A stretch of DNA of 64,000 nucleotides from Ignavibacteriales bacterium (GTDB lineage Bacteria; Bacteroidota; Ignavibacteria; Ignavibacteriales; Ignavibacteriaceae), in the NCBI GenBank assembly GCA_012517155.1, contig JAAYVN010000088.1:47249-111248 (forward strand), in the 5' to 3' direction. This document shows positions 1 to 7,288 of this stretch, in pieces. Under the pieces are notes generated by a model. That model made no database searches, was not told where the DNA came from, and saw only the letters and a list, made by a program, of their open reading frames with translations. The position numbers and the translations under genes are program-made. Positions within the stretch are counted from its first letter, which is position 1; each line of letters opens with the position of its first letter.

Positions 1-1597
1 TGGCAAGGAAAACGTATTCCTCATAAGCCACGTTAGCATTGGACTGATCAACTGCGGCAAAACCACCATCGCCTCCATAGACCATAGCCCAGTTTATACC
101 AGAGCCATAATAAGAGAGATGCCCATTATCCTGAGTTCCGCCGTGATAGGTAGCACCCGAGTAAGAAACCGCACCGCCATAGAACTGGGTGATAGCGAGA
201 CCATTATTCAGAGATACCCAGTTAGCCCCGCCATTAGTGGACTTATAAATTCCGCCGTCGTTTCCCGAATAGAGGACGCCGGAAGTATTGGGATCGAAAA
301 CGATTGAATGATGGTCAGCATGAACAAAGGGAGTACCGTAATAGGTATGCCAGAAAGTCAATTGCGACCATGAATTTCCTTTGTTAGTTGATTTCATCAT
401 ATCCACGCCGCCGACATAGACATTATTATTATTGAACGGATCAACAGCAATAACGTTATTGTACCACCCCTGGGTGCCAAGATACGAGCGGTTGGAAACT
501 GAGGTAAGTCTGGGAGGAGTTGGGAGCAGGGTCCAAGATGATCCGGCATCAGTGGTTTTATAGATACCTTTTAATCCATATTCGGGGGCATCGTTATTTG
601 TGGACTGAATGACAGCATAGGCTGTATTTGCAGTAACCGGGTCTTTTGCGAAAGCGATACGCTTATATCCAGAGGCAGGCAAGCCGGAAGAAACTTTGGA
701 CCAGGACGTTCCTCCGTTAGTTGTTTTATAAATACCACCGAGAGTGGAACCATTTTCGTTGACCGCAAAAACAATGGTTGAAGAAGAGAAGGGGATAACG
801 TCTGTCCCATTAAAGCCATTATGGGCAGTGTTAGCTGAGCTTATTTTAGTCCAGGATGAGCCGGAATCAGTTGATTTATAGAGACCCCCATTCTGATAAT
901 AGGAGCCGACTCCATGTTTGAAATTATAAGCTTTTGTAACAGCGTAAAGATTACCTGAAGGATCGAAAGCAAGCTGATTGATATTTTTAAAGTTCCAGGG
1001 GACGGTAGTAGCAGCCAGGAGAGTCCAGGATTCACCAAAATCAGTTGATTTATAAATTCCACCGCCATAAACAGCGTCTGAGTTTCCCCATCCTTCTCCG
1101 GTTCCGGCAAAAACGATATTTTCATTATAAGGGTCACGGACCATGCAGCCGATAGCGATCTGAGTGCCACCGTCAAGTTTTGGAGTCCAGCTTGAGCCGC
1201 CGTTGGTAGATTTCCAGATGCCACCGCTAACGGAGCCGATCAGGATATGATTGGAGTTTGAGGATTTAATGACTACCCCCCGGATTCTTCCGCCTATGTT
1301 ACCCGGTCCGAGGGATGTCCAGGAAAGGGCGAGTTCTGATTTATTAAGGGGAATTTTATTGAAAAGGCGGGTATGCTCTGCTGCTTTAATTCTTGCAGCG
1401 GGGTCGATAAAGCCGTTTTCGCCAGCAATCATATGAAATCTGAATTCGATTGCACCATAGGGGTCATCCTTGACACCCTGAATCGGAGCGACATCAGGAG
1501 GAGGTGATCCTGTAGGTTTCAGGATAAAAAGAGAAATGAGGAGGGATATAACAAGGAGGGCGAGAAGAATCAATGGTGATTTTGTATTCAATTTCAT
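1..1597 (-). CDS. BNR/Asp-box repeat secreted protein, C-terminus beyond window
   Basis: This reading frame starts at 1597 on the minus strand and stays open for 532 codons to the left edge, so the gene is 3'-partial here. An AAGG ribosome site lies about 9 bases upstream of the ATG. Residues 8-27 are a hydrophobic signal peptide or anchor. From about residue 85 onward the protein is built of beta-propeller-like repeats with Asp-box motifs (S/T-x-D/N-x-G-x-S/T-W); at least seven are visible, such as STNGGSSW, STDSGSSW and TTNGGTSW. Proteins of this VPS10/sortilin-like and sialidase-like fold are commonly large T9SS cargo in this group, but the sorting domain would lie outside the window. An enzymatic role cannot be shown. 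It is an extracellular or surface protein of unknown substrate. Confidence 0.85.
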   Translation of the reverse strand, partial: MKLNTKSPLILLALLVISLLISLFILKPTGSPPPDVAPIQGVKDDPYGAIEFRFHMIAGENGFIDPAARIKAAEHTRLFNKIPLNKSELALSWTSLGPGNIGGRIRGVVIKSSNSNHILIGSVSGGIWKSTNGGSSWTPKLDGGTQIAIGCMVRDPYNENIVFAGTGEGWGNSDAVYGGGIYKSTDFGESWTLLAATTVPWNFKNINQLAFDPSGNLYAVTKAYNFKHGVGSYYQNGGLYKSTDSGSSWTKISSANTAHNGFNGTDVIPFSSSTIVFAVNENGSTLGGIYKTTNGGTSWSKVSSGLPASGYKRIAFAKDPVTANTAYAVIQSTNNDAPEYGLKGIYKTTDAGSSWTLLPTPPRLTSVSNRSYLGTQGWYNNVIAVDPFNNNNVYVGGVDMMKSTNKGNSWSQLTFWHTYYGTPFVHADHHSIVFDPNTSGVLYSGNDGGIYKSTNGGANWVSLNNGLAITQFYGGAVSYSGATYHGGTQDNGHLSYYGSGINWAMVYGGDGGFAAVDQSNANVAYEEYVFLA

Positions 1598-2153
1598 AAA
1601 ATTACCTTATATAAATTCTTTCGAAAATTAGTTAAAAAAGGGAGACCACACAAGAGAAATGTTGACTATTCGCAGAAAGTTGTGATAATGGGAACAGGAA
1701 AATGGAAACAATTAGGGATAGATTTCAAGATGGCTTTACCACGGCTTTAGTACGGCTTTACCACGGCTTTTCCACGGCTTTACAATAATGTAAAGGGCAT
1801 TTTTGAGATAATTGCCAAAAAGAATAATTAACAACTAACAAGGTTTATTCGTTGATAAGAATCCTACTCAGAGAAGAAGACGGAATCCGACTCAGTCGGA
1901 GGAAAACGGGAAAAAGATAAAAAGGTTAAAAGGTTTAGTTGTTGATTTGTTAATCTGCCTTTCCCGATTCACTTAACAGGCAGAGAAAAACCTTATATGA
2001 TTGTTTTACAATAAATGACCACCTAATGACAGCAGAGCATAATGACGGCGCAGCCAAATGACAACTTAATGACAGCGAAACATTTTGCAGGAAATAGTAA
2101 ATATATTATTATATTAACAAACCAAAATATTATTTACTGAAAGAGTAAAATAA
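1598..2153. other. Intergenic region with short tandem repeats
   Basis: This gap separates a minus-strand gene from a plus-strand fragment. It holds five tandem 11-bp copies of ACGGCTTTACC (1730-1784), a GTTGATTTGTTAA element (1941-1953) that recurs elsewhere in the window, and five irregularly spaced AATGAC words (2014-2079). I see no open reading frame with coding character and no RNA gene. Confidence 0.6.
1730..1784. repeat. 11-bp tandem repeat, five copies
   Basis: Five consecutive 11-base units of the form ACGGCTTTACC run head to tail, with single-base variants (ACGGCTTTAGT, ACGGCTTTTCC). The period is exact across all five units. The function is unknown; replication slippage is the simplest origin. 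Confidence 0.85.
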
Positions 2154-2297
2154 ATGAAAAAAACATACATTCTTTTATTCCTGATAATCTTCACCCATGT
2201 ATCCTTTGCCACCATCCGCTATGTCAGCAAGACGGGGAGCAGCACACCTCCTTACACAAGCTGGCTGATTCGATTTTACCGAAACTTTCGAAAATAA
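2154..2297 (+). pseudogene. Truncated head of a secreted protein (47 codons)
   Basis: A 47-codon frame begins at ATG 2154 with a clear signal peptide (MKKTYILLFLIIF..., cleavage near SFA). It then reads IRYVSKTGSSTPPYTSW before unrelated sequence and a TAA at 2295. The YVSxTGSxTPPYxSW stretch is the usual start of large secreted right-handed beta-helix proteins in this group of bacteria, where several hundred residues and a sorting domain normally follow. Here the homology appears to stop right after the Trp. This is most likely the 5' remnant of a deleted gene; a genuine short secreted peptide is the alternative. Confidence 0.55.
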
Positions 2298-2405
2298 AGA
2301 ATGATATGTGGATTTTAAAATAAATATTGATAATCGATAAGGATGTGAATTTATTTTTCACTTACTTAATAAAATAGCAGCAATAAGAAACATTAGGCAG
2401 ATAAA

Positions 2406-4058
2406 ATGAAAAAAATAATTATCATCAGTTTTCTATTACAGATAGTTTTTTCCGTGTATTGTTATTCCCAGTTTAACGGTTATTACGGAAAAATAAATAA
2501 AAAACCTGCATATGCTTGTCCAAACCCGATAGTATCACTTGGAGATCAAAATAACGATGGTTATGACGATTTTATGATATGCGAATGGCAGGGTCAATTA
2601 TGGGGTGGGCAATATGATACCCTATATACATTTTATTTTTATAAGGGGGGAGAAGTATTGGATACTGTACCATACTATAAATTTTCAATTCCATACGCAA
2701 TAACATACGGTCCTAAAAAAATAATAGTAAAAGACATCAACCGGGATGGGTATAAAGACATAATAGTTGCATTGACAAGAATCACACAAACCCCTCCCTT
2801 TATATACACTGCGATGCTACATGTATATTACTGTGGACCGGTATTGGATAGTATCCCAGATCAGATTGTGAATAGCCCAGATGGAGCCTCAAAAGAATGG
2901 GGAAGGGGTGTAACGCTAATAAAAGATTTTGACGGAACCGGAATTGAAGAACTAGCCTGTTATGACCCAAACACACCATTCAGCAGTTCACAATGGGGAA
3001 CTATGTACTTCTATAAAATAGAGAACGGATATATAGACACAATACCATTTAAGACAACAGCGGGGAATTCTATAGAAAGAGACAAATCTCATAGCCTACA
3101 TTCAATAGATATCAATAATGATGGATTGGCAGATATTATCATTTCCGGGGATAAAAAAAATTCAGGCGGTTATGCTGAATCAGCATTTAAGAAAATATAT
3201 CTGGGTAATCCGGATTGGGATATAACAACCCCATCTCAGGAATTCAGGACAATATGGGACCAATATCAGATAGAGATGCTACGTAGTTTCGTTTTCATCA
3301 AAGATATAAACAGAGATGGGAAAGTGGATTTGATTTCGGATTATGTGGGAGATCCATACTGGCACAAAGGAGCGATAAAGAACGGAGGCTATCCGGTGGA
3401 TACGACAATATGGAAGACCTTGAACACATCAAATGGATACTTAACAACAGAAATAGCCGAGGAGATAGACGCAAACGGAGACGGAATAAATGATTTGCTG
3501 GTAAAGATGTTCGGACTTGGTACACATGATACATATCTCTGGTTGGGGACAAGAAATTTTCAACAATTCCCGACAAAAAAATGGAGAGCTCAAGAACAAT
3601 GGGAAGGAAGATTTTCGGGAAATATAGGAGACGTAAATGGAGATGGTGCAGATGACATATTTATCGGACAGTGTCATCAAGATTATTTAACCGGACCCGG
3701 GAAAGTGCAAATATTTCTGGGAGATACAAGTGTTCATGTGGATACAACAATGGGTACTGAAGAAGAGAATAAGATGCCCCGAGATTACCAATTGCTCGCT
3801 GCTTACCCAAATCCCTTTAATCCGGAAACAGTAATCAGTTATCAGTTACCGGTAAACAGTAAAGTGATTTTAGGGATATATGACATTCTTGGGAGGGAGG
3901 TATCAAAGCTGGTGGATGCGGAACAGGAAGCAGGAAAGCATGAAGTCAGATTTAACGGTAGCGGACTTGCGAGCGGGGTGTACATAGTCAGGTGTTCATA
4001 CCGGCAAAGCGATGGGCTGGAAGTAATAAACTCGTTAAAAATAGAACTAATAAAATAG
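2406..4058 (+). CDS. FG-GAP/VCBS repeat protein with T9SS sorting domain
   Basis: A 550-residue secreted protein. Residues 1-21 form a signal peptide ending near YSQ. The body carries at least seven calcium-binding-type FG-GAP/VCBS loops (GDQNNDGYDD, DINRDGYKD, DINNDGLAD, DINRDGKVD, DANGDGIND, GDVNGDGADD), consistent with an integrin-like beta-propeller that binds calcium. From about residue 466 it carries the T9SS type A sorting domain: YPNPFNPET, then YDILGREV, then a GVYIVR strand and a Lys end. Such proteins cross the outer membrane through the Por system and stay surface-attached or are released. The ligand is unknown. The gene stands alone, with repeat-filled gaps on both sides. Confidence 0.88.
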   Translation: MKKIIIISFLLQIVFSVYCYSQFNGYYGKINKKPAYACPNPIVSLGDQNNDGYDDFMICEWQGQLWGGQYDTLYTFYFYKGGEVLDTVPYYKFSIPYAITYGPKKIIVKDINRDGYKDIIVALTRITQTPPFIYTAMLHVYYCGPVLDSIPDQIVNSPDGASKEWGRGVTLIKDFDGTGIEELACYDPNTPFSSSQWGTMYFYKIENGYIDTIPFKTTAGNSIERDKSHSLHSIDINNDGLADIIISGDKKNSGGYAESAFKKIYLGNPDWDITTPSQEFRTIWDQYQIEMLRSFVFIKDINRDGKVDLISDYVGDPYWHKGAIKNGGYPVDTTIWKTLNTSNGYLTTEIAEEIDANGDGINDLLVKMFGLGTHDTYLWLGTRNFQQFPTKKWRAQEQWEGRFSGNIGDVNGDGADDIFIGQCHQDYLTGPGKVQIFLGDTSVHVDTTMGTEEENKMPRDYQLLAAYPNPFNPETVISYQLPVNSKVILGIYDILGREVSKLVDAEQEAGKHEVRFNGSGLASGVYIVRCSYRQSDGLEVINSLKIELIK

Positions 4059-4094
4059 GAGTTTGAAATGAAGAAGATGCTACTGGTCAAGTAA
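4059..4094 (+). other. In-frame relic of a sorting-domain tail after the stop
   Basis: Directly after the TAG of the preceding gene, and in the same frame, eleven codons read EFEMKKMLLVK followed by TAA. KKMLLVK is the standard final strand of T9SS sorting domains in this window (compare KKMLLIK, KKMMLMK), yet the preceding protein already ends in its own equivalent, SLKIELIK. This looks like a leftover tail from a fused or duplicated cargo gene, or an 8-codon ORF by chance. Confidence 0.45.
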
Positions 4095-4443
4095 CGTTAA
4101 TAACGTTTGTAACGTTTTTAACGTTTATAACGGATAAAAGACAGTTGAGATAATTCAGAGTCATTAATGGTCATTACGCTTCGCTGTCATTAATGGTCAT
4201 TAAGTTGAATGAATGGATGAATGGATGAATGAAGGTCGTTTGTAACGTTTATAACGTTTGTAACATAAAGGGAGGACGGAAGACGGAAAGAGGTGGTTTT
4301 AGTCTAAAGCCGGGCTTCTGAATTCTGTGTTCTTGCGAAGCATACGTTTTAACGCTTATAAAATCTTAAAGTGTTTTTTTTGGATTTGGTTCTGTTTAAA
4401 TAAAATTGTAGTTTTAATCCGAAAAGATTAAAAAATTTGCTGA
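4095..4443. other. Intergenic region rich in short repeats
   Basis: Two clusters of roughly 10-bp repeats built on TAACGTTTNT lie at about 4092-4131 and 4237-4264. Between them a 17-bp direct repeat (GTCATTAATGGTCATTA) occurs at 4160-4176 and 4186-4202, and a short GAATGGAT repeat at about 4209-4231. No gene, terminator or RNA could be supported. Confidence 0.6.
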
Positions 4444-5538
4444 ATGGTAGTTGAGCGTGATATGATTCTTGAAGATCTTGGTTTTGATAACCTGCCTGAA
4501 AAATCGAAGTATGAGAATAGTGACGGCGAGTTCGTTCCGGGAAGAGTTGCAATAGAACATAAAGAGAGATATGTTGTACTGACTGCTGAAGGTGAGTTCG
4601 AAGCGGAGGTTACGGGGAATTTACGTTTTTCTGCTAAAAGCCGCGAGGATTTCCCCGCGGTGGGTGATTGGGTTATGCTGAAAACTTTTGATTCCGGATT
4701 TGCGGTGATCCATAAGATTTATTCGCGTTATTCGGTTATTAAAAGAGAAGCGGCGGGGGAACATGGCACACAACAGATAATTGCCGCAAATATTGACTGC
4801 GCACTTATCTTACAAGCGGCTGACAGGGATTTTAATATCAACCGGCTTGAAAGATACCTTACTATTTGCTATGAGGCAAAGGTTACACCTGTAATTGTCA
4901 TTAGCAAAACCGACCTCAGGGATCAGCAGGAAATGACTTTACTCCTTGATGAGATACGGGCAAGGATAAATGATGTTCCCGTTTTCCCAATCAGTAATCT
5001 GACACAAAGTGGTTATAGTCAACTGAAGGAAATACTTTCCGCCGGAAAAACTTATTGCGTACTGGGCTCTTCCGGTGTGGGCAAATCCACACTTATTAAT
5101 AATCTGGCAGGGAGGGAAATTTTAAGGACAAGCGAAATCAGCGAGTCAACGAAAAAGGGAAGGCATACTACGAACCGGCGGGAACTTCATATACAACAAA
5201 ACGGGAGTATTCTGGTTGACACTCCCGGAATGAGGGAGGTGGGAATTGCAGATGCGGCAGGGGGACTTGAGATCACTTTCGGAGAAATTTTCCGTACGGG
5301 GAAGGAATGCAGGTTCAGCGATTGCAGGCATATACATGAGAAAGGATGCGCCGTTCTTAAAGCTGTTGAGGAGGGAGTGATTGACAGGAAGAGTTACGAC
5401 AATTATCTAAAGATGGAAAAGGAACGTGAATTCTTCGAGATGACAGCAGCAGAAAGACATGAAAAGGAACGAGCATTTGGAAAAATGCTGAAGGATTATA
5501 AGAAGGGAAAGTTTGTTGATGGACGGGGGATTGAGTAA
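4444..5538 (+). CDS. rsgA: Ribosome small-subunit-dependent GTPase A
   Basis: RsgA (YjeQ) is a GTPase that binds the 30S subunit and helps its late maturation. The 364-residue product has the hallmark circular permutation. An OB-fold (about 30-95) comes first, then G4 (SKTDL, about 159), then G1 (GSSGVGKST, about 208) and G3 (DTPG, about 258). The C-terminal zinc domain is visible as C-x5-C-x-H-x5-C at about 288-301. No strong ribosome site precedes the first ATG at 4444; the Met at 4462, which begins MILEDLGFDN, matches the usual family start better and may be the true start. It stands alone between non-coding gaps. Identification is secure. Confidence 0.95.
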   Translation: MVVERDMILEDLGFDNLPEKSKYENSDGEFVPGRVAIEHKERYVVLTAEGEFEAEVTGNLRFSAKSREDFPAVGDWVMLKTFDSGFAVIHKIYSRYSVIKREAAGEHGTQQIIAANIDCALILQAADRDFNINRLERYLTICYEAKVTPVIVISKTDLRDQQEMTLLLDEIRARINDVPVFPISNLTQSGYSQLKEILSAGKTYCVLGSSGVGKSTLINNLAGREILRTSEISESTKKGRHTTNRRELHIQQNGSILVDTPGMREVGIADAAGGLEITFGEIFRTGKECRFSDCRHIHEKGCAVLKAVEEGVIDRKSYDNYLKMEKEREFFEMTAAERHEKERAFGKMLKDYKKGKFVDGRGIE

Positions 5539-5702
5539 TTTGCTGCGGAGGTTTGCTATTTCACAGAACTGTAATATAATTAAATATTATAATAGATTTC
5601 TCAGAAACAGCCTGATAGCGGAGCAACGAAAAAAATCTCTGTCAGGTGTGAAGTTACTTACGACAAAGGATTAACAGAATAATCAATAATTTTAGGTATC
5701 TA

Positions 5703-6812
5703 ATGATTGAAAACAGAGTTGTGTATAAATCAGTTTTTCCAGGGAAATTCATTCAGGGGGAGGGTTTGATTGCAGAACTTGGGGAGATGATGAATTCATT
5801 CGGGGAGAAAGGGCTGATTCTTGCATCGTCAACCGTAAAGAGAAAGGTGCTTGATAAATATTCCGCCGGATATTCGAAAAGCAATATAAATATTGAAAAA
5901 TTTAAGGGGGAATGTTCCGAAAAGGAGATAAACAGGGTAATGCAGACTGCAATGAGGAATAATGCAGGGATAATTGCCGGCGCTGGAGGCGGGAAGGTGA
6001 TAGATACCGCAAAGATTGTAGCCGACCGGTTGAATATTCCGGTGATTATTGTACCAACAATTGCTTCCACTGATGCTCCTTGCAGCGGTTGTGCAGTAAT
6101 TTATACAGATGACGGGGTGTTTGAATCTGTGGCTTATCAAAAAATGAATCCACAGGTAGTGCTTGCGGATATGAATGTGATTGCAGAAGCTCCGGTACGA
6201 TTTCTTGTAGCCGGCATGGGGGACGCGCTTGCGACCTGGTTTGAAGCAAGATCGTGCGAAAGAAGCAAGTCGAAAAACGAATGCGGCGGATTAAGTTCCA
6301 TGGCAGGGCTGGCGCTTGCCAAACTTTGTTACGATATGATTCTGGAGCATGGTGTTGCCGCCAAACAGGATTGTCAGAATAAAACCATCACTTCCGCATT
6401 ATACCGGATTGTTGAAGCCAATATACTCCTCAGCGGAATTGGGTTCGAGAGTTCGGGGCTGGCTGCTGCCCACGCGATTCATAACGGGCTTTCCACACTG
6501 GAAGAGACGCATGCATATTATCATGGAGAGAAGGTGGCTTTCGGCACGCTTGCAGGACTTCACCTTACAGGGGCGCCCACTGATGAAATGGATACCGTAT
6601 ATTCTTTCTGCATCGAAACGGGTTTACCAGTTACTCTATCGGATATCGGGTTAGGGAATGCAACCAAAGAGGAACTGATGAAGGCGGCGGAGAAAGCCTG
6701 CGCACCGCAGGACAGTATTCACCACGAGGTTGGGAATATTACACCCGGAATGGTGCTTAATGCAATGATTGATGCTGATGAAACGGGAAGGATGAAAATT
6801 AAAAACAAGTAA
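5703..6812 (+). CDS. gldA: Glycerol dehydrogenase (iron/zinc-type)
   Basis: NAD-dependent oxidation of glycerol to dihydroxyacetone, a cytosolic entry to anaerobic glycerol use. The 369-residue protein shows the family NAD-binding loop GAGGGKVID (about 93) and the metal-binding residues in GMGDALA (about 172), AAHAIHNG (about 254) and YHGEKVAFG (about 271). Length fits GldA. It is followed after 33 bases by a tiny membrane protein gene with its own strong ribosome site. No dihydroxyacetone kinase is nearby, so the physiological substrate could be another small diol; related sn-glycerol-1-phosphate dehydrogenases are less likely because the full GldA motif set is present. Confidence 0.92.
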   Translation: MIENRVVYKSVFPGKFIQGEGLIAELGEMMNSFGEKGLILASSTVKRKVLDKYSAGYSKSNINIEKFKGECSEKEINRVMQTAMRNNAGIIAGAGGGKVIDTAKIVADRLNIPVIIVPTIASTDAPCSGCAVIYTDDGVFESVAYQKMNPQVVLADMNVIAEAPVRFLVAGMGDALATWFEARSCERSKSKNECGGLSSMAGLALAKLCYDMILEHGVAAKQDCQNKTITSALYRIVEANILLSGIGFESSGLAAAHAIHNGLSTLEETHAYYHGEKVAFGTLAGLHLTGAPTDEMDTVYSFCIETGLPVTLSDIGLGNATKEELMKAAEKACAPQDSIHHEVGNITPGMVLNAMIDADETGRMKIKNK

Positions 6813-6845
6813 TTGCATTTGGAATAATGATCAAGCGGAGGTTTT

Positions 6846-6941
6846 ATGCATCTTGGGATTAGTGAAGTGATTCTGATAATTATTGTTGCGGTGGTCATCG
6901 CTGCCGTTTTGCTTGTACGTTTTCTGAAGAGGAAAATGTGA
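6846..6941 (+). CDS. Small single-pass membrane protein, 31 residues
   Basis: ATG 6846 is preceded by a strong ribosome site (GGAGG, 5 bases upstream). The frame runs 31 codons to TGA at 6939. The product is almost entirely one hydrophobic helix (about residues 6-24) followed by a basic tail RFLKRKM, giving an inside-positive C-terminus. I do not recognise a family; the start (MHLGISE...) faintly recalls TatA-type proteins, but the amphipathic helix of TatA is absent. It lies 33 bases after gldA and may be co-transcribed. It could be a real small membrane protein; the ribosome site and composition argue for it. Confidence 0.55.
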   Translation: MHLGISEVILIIIVAVVIAAVLLVRFLKRKM

Positions 6942-7288
6942 AAACAGAATATACTTAAGAGGCAATACCTGTTTTCGAAAAATATTTTATGTAATTGGGA
7001 TAGATACGGATTGGGCAAAGTGATGTTGAAAATTTTAACAGTGGAGGGAATATACATAAAAAGGCATCAATTTTTAAGAAAAATGGAGAATTTAAGAGAA
7101 ACAGGGGGTGAATCTGAGGGGTCTGAATTCTTGAAATTAAGAAAAAAAGAATTTCCGATTTGCATTAATTAAAAAAAGTGAAGAAAAAGAGGAGAAAAAG
7201 GGGTATTTGTGGAATTATTCGTGGTATAATTTTTGCGTATCAAAGGCAGATAAAACAGAAAATTATTTATTAATAACCGGAAAAAATA
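6942..7288. other. AT-rich upstream region of nifJ
   Basis: This 347-base gap has no coding potential. It carries a sigma-54-like promoter near its 3' end (described separately). I found no NifA-type upstream activator sequence (TGT-N10-ACA) by eye and no clear terminator. Confidence 0.6.
7222..7237 (+). promoter_or_regulatory. Putative sigma-54 (-24/-12) promoter of nifJ
   Basis: The sequence TGGTATAATTTTTGCG matches the sigma-54 pattern TGGCAC-N5-TTGC. The invariant GG (7223-7224) and GC (7235-7236) are exactly 10 bases apart. It lies about 52 bases upstream of the nifJ ATG, placing the expected transcript start near 7248. The same bases contain TATAAT, so a sigma-70-type reading is possible but would lack a well-spaced -35. 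Confidence 0.5.

Noticed and set aside
841..1224. A 127-codon minus-strand frame that could be read as a gene
   Set aside because: It is a shifted shadow of the long frame from 1597 to the left edge, which shows signal sequence, Asp-box motifs and a ribosome site.
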